Positions 27,657 to 36,537 of a stretch of DNA of 64,000 nt are shown one piece after another. Every line of letters starts with the position of its first letter. Positions within the stretch are counted from its first letter, which is position 1. The stretch covers positions 868,001 to 932,000 of the forward strand of contig NZ_CCSF01000001.1 in the NCBI RefSeq assembly GCF_000756775.1. Direction: 5' to 3'. Source of the stretch: Pseudomonas saudiphocaensis (GTDB taxonomy: Bacteria; Pseudomonadota; Gammaproteobacteria; Pseudomonadales; Pseudomonadaceae). A program made the translations under genes and the position numbers. A model generated the notes under the pieces. The model was not told the DNA's origin and did no database searches. It saw only the letters and a list, made by a program, of their open reading frames with translations.

Positions 27657-28165
27657 TTACAGGCCGATGGCCGCGCGGTGCTCGGCGAGGCGGTCTTCGC
27701 CGTTGACGACGAATACGAAGTTGAGCAGGTCGATTTCGATCTCGACGTTGCCGTCCACGCTGAGCTTGTAGTAGCTGCAGGTGGTGGTGAACGAATGCTC
27801 GGTGTCTTCGCCGGACTCGGCGTCGCCGAAGTCGATTTCTTCGTGCCGACCACCACCTCAACGGCGGAGACTTCGCCGGTGTCGTCGCGCTGGACGGCGC
27901 CGTCCCAGCGCAGCATCACGCCATCGGCCTGTACGGCGCCGAACTGGCGCAAGGCGGTCAGGTCCCAGCCGCCGAGGGTCCATTCGAGCTGGATGCCGTC
28001 ATCGGAATGGCCGAGGTCGACCTTGACGGGGCCGTCCATGCCGCCGCCGCGCCAGGCTTCCAGCTTGCGACCGAGGGTGGGCAGGGTGACGGATTTGCAC
28101 TGGCCAACGTAGCTTTCGCCATCGTTGAACAGGTTCATGTTCTTGAGCTTTTTGGGCAGGGCCAT
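27657..28165 (-). pseudogene. FII: major tail tube protein gpFII, one-base frameshift
   Basis: The first 105 residues (MALPKKLKNMNLFNDGESYV, GRKLEAWRGGGMDGPVKVDL, LEWTLGGWDLTALRQFGAVQ, DTGEVSAVEVVV) are clear P2 FII tube protein. After GTGGTGGTC at about 27855 the original frame turns into a low-complexity tail, while the frame one base over continues the family: HEEIDFGDAESGEDTEHSFT, CSYYKLSVDGNVEIEIDLLN, FVFVVNGEDRLAEHRAAIGL and stop at 27657. Restoring one base gives 169 residues, the expected length. Either a real inactivating deletion or a base-calling error. Confidence 0.8.
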
Positions 28166-28212
28166 GGCGGCGCTCTCCTACGGCGCGGCGGGGCCGCGCG
28201 GGTTGTGTGGGG

Positions 28213-29385
28213 TCAGGCTTTGATGCCGGCGGCGAAGGTGATCAGGTGGCGGTCGGTGATGCGCTGGCGCAGGCCCAGGTCTTCCAGCGGCGGCACGGCC
28301 GTGTAGTCGTAGTCGATGAACGCCTTGCCGGCCTTGAGGGTGTCTTTGTCGTTGGCCGCAGGGTCGAACCAGCATTCGCCGCCGAGCAGGTAGCCGCCGC
28401 GAATCAGCTCGCGGAACTTGGCGTTGATGCCCTCGACGATGTCGCGGATCAGGCTGGCGTGCATGGGTTTGTCCACGGCCCAGAAGTGGGCGTCGGCCAT
28501 GGTGTCGGCAAGTACGTGAGCGGTGCGGGTATAGTTCTCGAAGGCAAACAGCGGGTCGGCCGAGCAGGTGCGCGAGCCCCAGAAGCGGAAGCCCTCGCGG
28601 CGAATCAGCGTGGTGACGTCCGCGGCGTTGAGCAGGCCAGCGTCGGTGGCGGGGTTCTGCAGGTCCCAGTAGATGTCTTTGCTCAGGCCCGACACGCCGT
28701 TGACCGGCACGTTGGACAGGGTCTTGTGCCAGCCCACTTGCTGGTCCAGCTTGGCGCGCAGGCCCAGGGCACGGGCGACGGCGCTGGCTGGTGCGTTGGC
28801 ATTGGTGGTGGTGTCCCAGTTGACGAAGTCCGGCCAGATGAGCATCAGCTCACGGGCGCCGAAGCCGTCGCGGTAGGCAATGGCCTCGCTCACCGTCTCG
28901 CAGCCGTAGGCGTTCGCATAGGCGAAGGCGCGCAGCTTTTCGGCCATGGCGACCAGTTCGGTGGTGACTGGCAGCGAATCGAGCCCCGGCACACCGAGGA
29001 TGCGCGGCTTGACGCCCAGCTGCGCCTCGGCAGCGAGCAGGGCCTTCATGCCGGTGTACTGCCCGCCAGCGGTGACGCCGCCGATGATGTTGGAGGTGGT
29101 TTCGGCCTCGTCTTCGCCCTCCTCGACCCGCACCACGACGGTGACGGGGCTGGCCTGGTCGGCGATGGCATCCAGGCTGCGCGCCAGGGTGCCTTGCTCG
29201 CCGGCGGACCCGGAAGCGGTGAGCACGTCGGTGAGCAGGACGGGCTTGTTTAGCGGGAATTTGACCGCATCAGCATCGCTGCTGGTGCAGACCATGCCCA
29301 CCACGGCGGTGGAAACAGTACGGATTGGGCGCGTGCCCTCGTTGATTTCGAGGACGCGGACGCCGTGATGGTATTCGGTCGACAT
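28213..29385 (-). CDS. FI: contractile tail sheath protein gpFI
   Basis: The 390-residue protein begins [32 protein letters not shown] and contains [78 protein letters not shown] and the C-terminal [14 protein letters not shown], all typical of P2-type sheath proteins. It forms the contracting outer layer of the tail. It starts the FI-FII-E-T-U-D unit, 213 bp from the divergent acyltransferase cargo gene. Confidence 0.95.
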   Translation of the reverse strand: MSTEYHHGVRVLEINEGTRPIRTVSTAVVGMVCTSSDADAVKFPLNKPVLLTDVLTASGSAGEQGTLARSLDAIADQASPVTVVVRVEEGEDEAETTSNIIGGVTAGGQYTGMKALLAAEAQLGVKPRILGVPGLDSLPVTTELVAMAEKLRAFAYANAYGCETVSEAIAYRDGFGARELMLIWPDFVNWDTTTNANAPASAVARALGLRAKLDQQVGWHKTLSNVPVNGVSGLSKDIYWDLQNPATDAGLLNAADVTTLIRREGFRFWGSRTCSADPLFAFENYTRTAHVLADTMADAHFWAVDKPMHASLIRDIVEGINAKFRELIRGGYLLGGECWFDPAANDKDTLKAGKAFIDYDYTAVPPLEDLGLRQRITDRHLITFAAGIKA

Positions 29386-29598
29386 GCGGGAGGCTCCTGC
29401 GGGCGTGTGCCGGATCAGTGAGCCTTGATGGTGGCTCGCGCGCGCAAGGGCGGCGAGCGGTGGAGCGTGTAGCAGTCAGCGCTACACGGGCAAACCTTCG
29501 TGCAAGCATGTGGCGATTCCCCCGCTGCTCATGTAAAACGCTCACCAGCATATGATTGGTTCGAGCCGCTATCGAACGGCTACGTAGAGGGGGGGACG

Positions 29599-31488
29599 AT
29601 GATCGCAGTAAACCAACACAGGGATGACATTCAAGGACTCAGAGCCTTGGCTGTTTTGGCTGTCATCATTTTTCATGTTAACCATGAATGGCTGCCAGGC
29701 GGCTTTATCGGCGTCGATATATTTTTTGTTATCTCTGGCTATCTCATCACTAGCATCATTTTCCAGCAAAAGGAGCAAGGACGCTTTAGCTTCGTTTCGT
29801 TTTATGCATCACGCTTGCGGCGCATTGTTCCGGCGTATCTTTTCCTGCTAGCCACTGTGGCGGCAATCATGGCCATCTTACTTATTCCAAGGGATTTCAA
29901 CTCCTTCTATGATTCGCTAAAATCCGCAGCTTTCTTCAACAGCAATAATTATTTCAAAACGCAAAATGATTACTTTGCACCGGCCTCGCATGAACTCCCG
30001 CTTCTACACACTTGGTCTCTAGCTGTAGAGATGCAGTTTTACCTATTGCTTCCTGCACTACTTGTATTAATACCTACCCGCCTCATCAAGCCAACAATCG
30101 GCGCAATCGCGGCCACCCTATTACTTTACTCGTCACTCCTTTTGGCGGACGGGGGGCGGCAAGATGTATATTTCTCATTAGCTGCGCGCATACCCGAATT
30201 CCTGATAGGAAGCCTCCTAGCATTAAAAAACAACCACACTCTAAAAAAACCTAACACCAACGCATGGGTAGGACTAGCACTTATCGCGCTGAGCTTCATT
30301 TTCACAACCGAAGAAAGTGCATTTCCTGGCTTACTAGCTTTGCCACCTTGTATCGGTACGGCCCTGCTAATCAGTGCACAGGGAAGCAAAGTCAACCAAT
30401 GGCTTTCAGGGAAAGTATTTGTATTTACCGGGGCGCTATCCTACTCGTTATATTTGTGGCACTGGCCGATCTTGGCAGGCCTGCGCTATTACTTCGAGGT
30501 TTATGAGTTACCCGGAGAAGCCTTAGTTATTTTTTTTACCCTCACATTAACCGCATCATTGATTTCGTATTATCTCATCGAGAACACACTACGTCGCGCC
30601 AACGGACGCAGCGGGATTTATAAGTTCGCAGCTTTTTCAGGGGTCACTTTACTTGCAGTGCTTATGGCCAGAGCCGCCAACCCGATGGTTAGCTACTCTT
30701 TACCAATTGAACTTACACGCTACGCCGCCCCTGAAGACATCTGCCACGGGCAAATAGTTGGCGAATGCCTTCGAGGTGATCGGCAGTCATCGACAGAAAT
30801 TCTTTTACTTGGAGATAGCCATGCAGCACAACTTAACTATTTCGCCGACGTTTTCGGACAAACACAACGATTACGCATAAGAGTAATCACCGCTAGCAGC
30901 TGCGTTCCAATTGAGGGCTTCGATGTCGTGCGAGTTAGAGAGCAAGCAAGGGAGTCTTGTAGTAATCAGATAGAAACAGTGAAAGCTCACTATGAATCTT
31001 CGCAGGCGCTTTTAGTAGCTGGGAAGTGGCAAAGACACGCAACTAGCGATCCCTTTATGTTAGCCCTAGACAGATTTCTTAGTGAAGCCAACAACAGGAA
31101 TCAGCCAGTCATCTTGCTTGCGCAGGTACCCATGCTCGAAACGAACGTGCAACGAATGAACAGGCACAATGCGCTTGGAAGCAAACGAGTTGCAAAACTT
31201 GAAGCAACCTGGGGCGAGGCCAATAGAAAAATAGAGAAGCTTGCTTCTCGATATCCCAACGTAAGATTCGTGGACTTCTCAAACATACCGCTTTTTTCCA
31301 CACCGCCATTTTCTAATGGCCGCCAAATTTACCAAGACGAACACCATCTTAATGAAGAAGGGTCAAAAGCCTACGGCCAAGCTGTTTCAAGCCGCCTCGG
31401 GGTGATTCTTCGAGGACTTACGCTTAAATTATCCAGCACAACTCCGCACTATAATCCGGTGATAAGCTCGCGGCCCTTACTGCGTTGA
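29599..31488 (+). CDS. acyltransferase-3/SGNH O-antigen acylase, prophage cargo
   Basis: From the ATG at 29599 (MIAVNQHRDDIQGLRALAVL, behind a GAGGGGGG site) the protein has 629 residues. Residues 1-370 form the acyltransferase-3 membrane domain (RALAVLAVIIFHVNHEWLPG with the catalytic His, GVDIFFVISGYLIT, FYASRLRRIVPAY, HTWSLAVEMQFYLLLP); 400-600 form a periplasmic SGNH domain (LLLGDSHAAQLNYF with the Ser, and DEHHLNEEGSKAYG with Asp and His). OafA-type enzymes acetylate surface polysaccharide. The gene is markedly AT-richer than the phage genes around it and lies on the opposite strand, so it is a separate acquisition likely to change the host's phage receptor. Confidence 0.9.
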   Translation: MIAVNQHRDDIQGLRALAVLAVIIFHVNHEWLPGGFIGVDIFFVISGYLITSIIFQQKEQGRFSFVSFYASRLRRIVPAYLFLLATVAAIMAILLIPRDFNSFYDSLKSAAFFNSNNYFKTQNDYFAPASHELPLLHTWSLAVEMQFYLLLPALLVLIPTRLIKPTIGAIAATLLLYSSLLLADGGRQDVYFSLAARIPEFLIGSLLALKNNHTLKKPNTNAWVGLALIALSFIFTTEESAFPGLLALPPCIGTALLISAQGSKVNQWLSGKVFVFTGALSYSLYLWHWPILAGLRYYFEVYELPGEALVIFFTLTLTASLISYYLIENTLRRANGRSGIYKFAAFSGVTLLAVLMARAANPMVSYSLPIELTRYAAPEDICHGQIVGECLRGDRQSSTEILLLGDSHAAQLNYFADVFGQTQRLRIRVITASSCVPIEGFDVVRVREQARESCSNQIETVKAHYESSQALLVAGKWQRHATSDPFMLALDRFLSEANNRNQPVILLAQVPMLETNVQRMNRHNALGSKRVAKLEATWGEANRKIEKLASRYPNVRFVDFSNIPLFSTPPFSNGRQIYQDEHHLNEEGSKAYGQAVSSRLGVILRGLTLKLSSTTPHYNPVISSRPLLR

Positions 31489-31509
31489 CTTACTTCATTA
31501 TAAATCAAT

Positions 31510-32097
31510 TTATTTTTGTTTAGTATTTCCCACCCCATACACTGCTAACTGTATGGTGGAGACCGCCTCCGACGTGATGTCTTTCGCCTTCATCGTGTCG
31601 TTCCCCGCCAAGGCTTGGCGTACCCCCTCCTTGGCTCCTAGGCGGATTTCGCGAATTTTGTAGAGCGCTTCAGTAAAGGCTGCAGCCTCGGCAAGAATGC
31701 TATCAGCCGCTTCCTTAGCAGTGCGACCGCTTATGGCCCAGGCAGCAACGCAGCGCGGAACATTCTCGATCGGGTATCCGTTGCCCTTGAATTCAGCGGC
31801 TTCGGCTGCAGCGCGGGCGTATTCGACGGCGCGCAGCGGTTCGCCAACTACACGTACGCGTGCGGTGTCCGCAGCGGCGTCGATTATGATGCAGAGTCCG
31901 TCGGCCGTGGGCGCGTAGGATGCGGGGGCAATCAGGGTCGGAAATCCCCTCTCGTTTGAAGATATTTCAAATCCTTGCGCCTGACCTTCAAGCAACCTGA
32001 CGTAATCTTCCGATGATATTGGTACGGCGTCGGAAGGGGTGCTCTGAGCGCTTGAGCCATAAAACCCACGAGTTGACGCAGAAAATATCATGTACAC
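31510..32097 (-). CDS. G: tail fibre assembly protein (gpG-like)
   Basis: The 195-residue protein (MYMIFSASTRGFYG, VPISSEDYVRLLEGQAQGFE, then IREIRLGAKEGVRQALAGND) has the layout of phage tail fibre assembly chaperones: an N-terminal domain that recognises the matching fibre tip and a helical C-terminal part. It follows the fibre gene H by five bases. The pair H-G tends to be exchanged together between phages. Confidence 0.8.
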   Translation of the reverse strand: MYMIFSASTRGFYGSSAQSTPSDAVPISSEDYVRLLEGQAQGFEISSNERGFPTLIAPASYAPTADGLCIIIDAAADTARVRVVGEPLRAVEYARAAAEAAEFKGNGYPIENVPRCVAAWAISGRTAKEAADSILAEAAAFTEALYKIREIRLGAKEGVRQALAGNDTMKAKDITSEAVSTIQLAVYGVGNTKQK

Positions 32098-32102
32098 ACT
32101 CC

Positions 32103-33122
32103 TCAGTGGCCAATAGCGATATAAAAAGCATTTAGGCTTGGGCTATTGGAAATAGCCCTCGCTTTGAATCCAGTTTGGGTAATGTTGTATGCGCACCACC
32201 CGTCAAAGGCACCCCCCATATCGCCAATTACGCCCTGCGTCATGCCATAACACTCACTAGGCCACGCAGTTGGGAATATCAGAGTGATCTCACTGTTGTC
32301 ATCTCGTGGAATGGGAAACCTTCCCCATTGAATGCCAAACTCCACAAACCAGCTTGGAAGGAAGATATATCCGGTGGGTCCCAAGGAAAATGACAGGCCA
32401 TGACGCAGCTTTTTCGGCGTGACTGCCACATCATCACGTGCTCCCTCATCCACCTCATCCTGAGTTCCCACTCTTAGCACGCCGCGCAGCAACTCGGTGG
32501 CATTAGCTGCAGCCGCTCTCAGCGCCTGGAACACCCGCAGAGCTGGCATCAGCTTCTTATCGTCCTCACCGAGCAGAGCATCCTCTTCGGTTGCGACGGG
32601 GATCTTGTACTGCGGATGCGGATCGGCCGCAGCGCTGTGCGCCGCAATCAGCCCATCGCAATAAGCCCGTGTCGCCAGCACTACACTGGGGTCGATCTTC
32701 AGCTGGATGTTGGCCGTGCCGCTGGTGATGACGTGCATGCGCACCACCTGGTTGCGGCCGCTGCCCTGGGCCAGCAGGGGTTTGTAGCTGGGCGGGCACT
32801 TGGCTACTGCGGAGAACACGCCGTCTTCATCCTCCAGGGCCAGCTCGCGGATCCACCAGCCGCCTACGTTCGGCGGCAGCACCAGCTCGGCGATCAGCAC
32901 GTTTTCATCGACTGGCGAGGGATACAGCTGGTTGAGCTGGGCGCGGTAGACCTGATTCACCAGCGCGGTTTGCCCTGGGCTGGGAGCCGGGTCGGTGCCG
33001 TTGGCATCGCCGAGCAGCATGTGGGTCAGCTTCCACTTCTCGCCGAGGGCGTTCGCGTTGGTGTTCTTGGCGGCGCCGAGGTTGGTCAGGAAGCCGCCGA
33101 ACTGGGTGTTTACGTCAACCAT
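32103..33122 (-). CDS. H: tail fibre protein gpH
   Basis: The 339-residue protein has the conserved P2-type N-terminal (DUF3751) domain that docks on gpI (MVDVNTQFGGFLTNLGAAKN, WKLTHMLLGDANG, LPPNVGGWWIRELALEDEDG, CPPSYKPLLAQGSGRNQVVR). A middle linker contains AAADPHPQYKI and AVTPKKLRHG repeats typical of fibres, and the C-terminal 80 residues (GYIFLPSWFVEFGIQWGRFP, FPTAWPSECYGM, NAFYIAIGH) match receptor-binding tips of other phages (gp53-like C-terminus). It is much shorter than P2 gpH (669 residues). The start overlaps gpI by eight bases. Confidence 0.9.
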   Translation of the reverse strand: MVDVNTQFGGFLTNLGAAKNTNANALGEKWKLTHMLLGDANGTDPAPSPGQTALVNQVYRAQLNQLYPSPVDENVLIAELVLPPNVGGWWIRELALEDEDGVFSAVAKCPPSYKPLLAQGSGRNQVVRMHVITSGTANIQLKIDPSVVLATRAYCDGLIAAHSAAADPHPQYKIPVATEEDALLGEDDKKLMPALRVFQALRAAAANATELLRGVLRVGTQDEVDEGARDDVAVTPKKLRHGLSFSLGPTGYIFLPSWFVEFGIQWGRFPIPRDDNSEITLIFPTAWPSECYGMTQGVIGDMGGAFDGWCAYNITQTGFKARAISNSPSLNAFYIAIGH

Positions 33123-33738
33123 GTGGGTACACGTCCATTTCGTCGAGGGTGTAGTCGCTCACGCCGATGTATCGCTGCACCAGGACATCGATGTCGGCGT
33201 TTTCCCAGGGATACACGTCGAGCTCGTCGCCATCGGTGACGGCAACGCCGACGTAGCGTGTGAGGTGGGTTTCAAGGCTGATGTCCAGCCCAATCAGGTG
33301 CCGGCTGACAGGCTTGGCGTCGTCGATCAGCAGGCTGAGGGATTCATAGGTCTCTTCGCTGATGCCGGTTTGCAGCACGCCGATTTCCAGCGAGAAGGTG
33401 CCGGGCACGCCTTCGGGCACTTGCTGCCACCATTCGGTCACGCGGAGCAGATAGCCCAGCGGCTCGACCACGCGGCGCAGCGCGCCGATGGTGCCTTTGC
33501 GCGAGTGCACGAAGTACGAAGCCTTGATCACTTCGCGCTTGATGGCCTCGGACCAGGTGGCATCCCAACGGTCCACCGAGAACGCCCAGGCCAGGTACGG
33601 CAGCAGGTGCACCGGGCAGCGGTCGGGGTTGATCAGATCCCGAATCGGTACCGGTACCCGCTCGATCTGCGCGAGTGCTTCAGCGGCCAGCTGTTCGAGC
33701 TGACTGGCGTTGGGCGGCAACAGATGCCGGGCCGTCAT
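33115..33738 (-). CDS. I: baseplate protein gpI
   Basis: The 207-residue protein fits P2 gpI (RHLLPPNASQLEQLAAEALA, LLPYLAWAFSVDRWDATWSE, ASYFVHSRKGTIGALRRVVE, TEWW). It forms the baseplate wedge that anchors the tail fibre. A C-terminal stretch with repeated TRYVGVAV and QRYIGVSDY/DVYPWE and DVYPHG motifs looks like a short internal duplication. It overlaps J by four bases (ATGA) and H by eight. Confidence 0.93.
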   Translation of the reverse strand: MTARHLLPPNASQLEQLAAEALAQIERVPVPIRDLINPDRCPVHLLPYLAWAFSVDRWDATWSEAIKREVIKASYFVHSRKGTIGALRRVVEPLGYLLRVTEWWQQVPEGVPGTFSLEIGVLQTGISEETYESLSLLIDDAKPVSRHLIGLDISLETHLTRYVGVAVTDGDELDVYPWENADIDVLVQRYIGVSDYTLDEMDVYPHG

Positions 33739-34649
33739 GCCTGGGCTCCGAGGGTGACGCTGTAGCCGGTGCAGTACGGCGCCTGGGCTGCGGTGGCGAT
33801 GATGTCGACCCAGCCGGGCAGCTCGACGCGGCGCACGCCCTCGATGTGCAAGGCGGCGTCCAGGGCGGAGCGGTTGACCTCAAGCCCTAGCCGCCGGCGC
33901 TGGCTGACCAGGGCGGCGAGGCGCTGCTCGGCGGTGGCGCGGATTGGCTCCGCCTCGGGGCCAACGGTGTTGAGGTAGAGCACGGCGTCGACGCGGTATT
34001 CCAGCACCTCGGCGGACTGCACGGTAAGGCGGTCGCCCACCGGGCGGCGGTCCTCGTCGCTGAGGTAGGCGGCGACTATATCGAGCAGCGCCTGATCGGC
34101 TGCGCCGTTGCCCAGCAGGGACTGGACGGTGACGACTACCACGGCGGGCGATGGGCTTTCGGCGGTGGCGTCGGCCACGCGGCCATCGGCGCTGCGGGCG
34201 TGGAGGATATAGCTGTTGCGCGGGCCGGCGGTGCTGAGCCCTTCCCAGGCCATCTGGGCGCGCTCTCGCAGGCTCTCGTCTGATTCCCACACCGCAGGGG
34301 TCGGCGGCACGGTGATGTTGTCTGCCGGGGTGACCACTAGGCGGCTGACATTGACGTTGGCCGCGAGCTGCTCTAGGTCGGCGCCCTTGGCCTTGGCCAG
34401 CATAGTGCCGAGCGCGGCCTCGTTAACGCGCTGGCGCAGCAGGGTTTCGCGGTAGGCGTTTTCTTGCAGCAGCTTGGTCAGCGGCTCGGATTCGAGCGCC
34501 AGGGTGGCGGCGACCTCGGCCTGCTGCTCGGCGGGCCAAAGGCTGATGGCGTAGGCCTTGCGCTCGGCGAGGATCTGTTCGTAGTCGATCTGCTCGACCA
34601 CATCGGGATCAGGCAGCTGGGCCAGGTCGATGGGCGTGAAGGTATTCAT
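33735..34649 (-). CDS. J: baseplate protein gpJ
   Basis: The 304-residue protein carries the Baseplate_J layout: MNTFTPIDLAQLPDPDVVEQ at the start, LASE-like helical segment LALESEPLTKLLQENAYRET, NVSRLVVTPADNITVPP, then ERAQMAWEGLSTAGPRNSYI, ARSADGRVADATAESPSPAV and VLEYRVDAVLYLNTVGPEAE. gpJ forms the outer wedge of the contractile baseplate. Its start overlaps gpW by four bases, indicating coupled translation. Confidence 0.94.
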   Translation of the reverse strand: MNTFTPIDLAQLPDPDVVEQIDYEQILAERKAYAISLWPAEQQAEVAATLALESEPLTKLLQENAYRETLLRQRVNEAALGTMLAKAKGADLEQLAANVNVSRLVVTPADNITVPPTPAVWESDESLRERAQMAWEGLSTAGPRNSYILHARSADGRVADATAESPSPAVVVVTVQSLLGNGAADQALLDIVAAYLSDEDRRPVGDRLTVQSAEVLEYRVDAVLYLNTVGPEAEPIRATAEQRLAALVSQRRRLGLEVNRSALDAALHIEGVRRVELPGWVDIIATAAQAPYCTGYSVTLGAQA

Positions 34650-34999
34650 GCGCTGGCCCCCAGGCGCAGGGGCACGCTGAGCGAGAGCGCTTCGTTGGTA
34701 TCCACGCGGGTGCCTTCAAGCTCGAGCACCACCTGCCCGGGGCGCTCGCCCAGAAACAGTTGCACACGGCTCAGGCGGATGCGGGTTTCCCAGCGCATCA
34801 GGGCCATGGCGGTGGCTGCATAGGCCTGCAGGCGAGTGGTGTCGTTGGTGGGTGCGTCGATCAGATCCGGCAGCTGGCTGCCGTAATCGCGGCGCATCAC
34901 GCGCGAGCCGATGGGCGTGGTGAGAATGTCGGCGATGGACTGGGCCAGGTGCGCCGAGTCGCTGAGCGTGCGGCCGGTATGTGCGGACATGCCGATCAT
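34646..34999 (-). CDS. W: baseplate protein gpW (gp25-like)
   Basis: The 117-residue protein reads MIGMSAHTGRTLSDSAHLAQ and LTTPIGSRVMRRDYGSQLPD LIDAP, the T4 gp25/P2 gpW signature with the EPR-like loop region. It is a core wedge component that starts sheath assembly. It overlaps V and J by four bases each. A second start (MSAHTG) lies three codons in. Confidence 0.94.
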   Translation of the reverse strand: MIGMSAHTGRTLSDSAHLAQSIADILTTPIGSRVMRRDYGSQLPDLIDAPTNDTTRLQAYAATAMALMRWETRIRLSRVQLFLGERPGQVVLELEGTRVDTNEALSLSVPLRLGASA

Positions 35000-35532
35000 G
35001 GCGTCGGCTCCAGGGAAACGCCGTTGCCGGGCGTAACGCCCTTGGTGCGGTGGTTGACCAGGCTGATGTCGCCGGCGATGACGTCTTCGCTGGCTCTTAG
35101 GAGACCTTCGATATCCACGTTGCCGATGATGCTCACCCCGTCCGGCGCGATGAGCTTCACCTTTCCGCCTTCTGGCAGCGTAGCGGTGAGCATGTGGATG
35201 GCGTGGTCGTAATCGATCACAGCCCCGTCCGGGTAAGTCCGTCGGCGCAGGTTTGCGCTGTTCGACGGCGCCGGACGTTGCTGTGAGTAGAGTCCGACCA
35301 GGACGATGCCCTGAGCCGGTTCGCCGCTTGGGCTAAATAAGATGCACTGTTCGCCGACCGTGGGCGGGTCCCAGTCGCTGCTGCTGCCGGCGCGCTGGGC
35401 GAGCCATGGCAGATTGGGGATGCTGAGCCCGCCACTTTTGACCGTGCAGCGCGCAGCCTGATGGTCCACTGCGGCGATGGTGCCGAGGCGGATCAGGTTT
35501 TCGAGGCGGCGCATAAGGTCGGTGATGTTCAT
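34996..35532 (-). CDS. V: baseplate spike protein gpV
   Basis: The 178-residue protein has an N-terminal OB-like domain (DLMRRLENLIRLGTIAAVDH, WDPPTVGEQCILFSPSGEPA) and a C-terminal beta-helix region (PDGVSIIGNVDIEGLLRASE DVIAG) that ends in HRTKGVTPGNG. P2 gpV is the membrane-piercing spike at the tail tip; the terminal iron-binding HxH of P2 is not evident here. It heads the V-W-J-I-H-G string. Confidence 0.93.
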   Translation of the reverse strand: MNITDLMRRLENLIRLGTIAAVDHQAARCTVKSGGLSIPNLPWLAQRAGSSSDWDPPTVGEQCILFSPSGEPAQGIVLVGLYSQQRPAPSNSANLRRRTYPDGAVIDYDHAIHMLTATLPEGGKVKLIAPDGVSIIGNVDIEGLLRASEDVIAGDISLVNHRTKGVTPGNGVSLEPTP

Positions 35533-35600
35533 GCCGCCATGCTGGCGGTCGCGTGCGCGTGGCGCATTGGTTGGGCTGTGTAGCGGTGGCCGTTACAGGG

Positions 35601-36059
35601 TCAGGGCACCAGGTGCGCGACGAGCTGGTCGCGGATCATCTCCAGTTCAGCATCACTGAAGCCGAGCAGCTGCCGGCGTTGGTACTGAATGTCGGGCGAG
35701 TTGCGGCCGGGTTTGTCGCGCAGGCCGTACTGGTGGATGCGGGCCAGACGCGAGACGCGGCCGGCGAAACCGAGAGCGATTGAGCTGGCATCGCTTTGCA
35801 GGCGTAGGTAACGGGCGGTGCGCAGCTTGGCGAACATCTTGCGCTGTTTGATGCGGCCGGCTTTGGCCCGCAGTTGCTGGCGGGGCTTGCGTGGGGCGTA
35901 GGGGGTGCCGTCCGGGTTGCGCTGCGCGCCGATGCGCTGTTGCTGGCTACGGCGCAGTTCACGGGCGATGGTTTGAGTGACCTTGCGCCGCTCGGCGGGC
36001 TGCACCTGGTTGAGCAGTGCGCCGGCCCAATTTTCCAGGGCGCGCAGGTCGTCAGCCAT
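35601..36059 (-). CDS. S: tail completion protein gpS
   Basis: Taking the ATG at 36057-36059 (MADDLRALENWAGALLNQVQ) gives 152 residues, matching P2 gpS and the virion morphogenesis family (ARELRRSQQQRIGAQRNPDG TPYAPRKPR, FAGRVSRLARIHQYGLRDKP, TRQLLGFSD-like QLLGFSDAELEMIRDQLVAH). With gpR it finishes the head-proximal tail end. It overlaps the 3' end of R by eight bases. Confidence 0.92.
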   Translation of the reverse strand: MADDLRALENWAGALLNQVQPAERRKVTQTIARELRRSQQQRIGAQRNPDGTPYAPRKPRQQLRAKAGRIKQRKMFAKLRTARYLRLQSDASSIALGFAGRVSRLARIHQYGLRDKPGRNSPDIQYQRRQLLGFSDAELEMIRDQLVAHLVP

Positions 36060-36537
36060 TGCCGCCCCACTCCGCAATCAGTTCGCCATCGCTGGTTTCT
36101 ACGCGCATGGCGGGTACCAGGAAGGCTTCGTCATCGACCACCGGCTCTGCCGGGTGGCTGACCTGCAGCGTGCCATTGTCCAGGCGTTTGACGATGACGC
36201 GCTCGGTGAGCGGCAGGGTGATGGACAGGTCCACTTTGCTGTTGTCGAGGATGTCGGCCTCGAACTTGATGGCGTCCTTCCCCTTCTCCAGGTTTTCCAT
36301 CAGTTCGCGCTGGTTGACCAGCACCCAAGCGAACAACGGGACGGCAACGGCATCCGGACTGCCGGAAAAGTCGGTGAGGATCAGGTTGAGCGTGTAGCTG
36401 TATTCGAACGAAAGCCCCGGCGCGGCGGTGCTGCGCATGCTGCCGGAGTCGACGAATACCAGCAGGCGGTCGGGGTTGCGCTTGAGTTCGGGGATGGCGG
36501 CCAGCAGGTGGGCGCGCAGGGATTCGGGCTTTTTCAT
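36052..36537 (-). CDS. R: tail completion protein gpR
   Basis: The start at 36535-36537 (MKKPESLRAHLLAAIPELKR) gives 161 residues. SFEYSYTLNLILTDFSGSPD, FAWVLVNQRELMEN and LTERVIVKRLDNGTLQV match P2 gpR. It pairs with gpS for head-tail joining. The start overlaps the Rz1 gene's stop by four bases. Confidence 0.92.
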   Translation of the reverse strand: MKKPESLRAHLLAAIPELKRNPDRLLVFVDSGSMRSTAAPGLSFEYSYTLNLILTDFSGSPDAVAVPLFAWVLVNQRELMENLEKGKDAIKFEADILDNSKVDLSITLPLTERVIVKRLDNGTLQVSHPAEPVVDDEAFLVPAMRVETSDGELIAEWGGNG

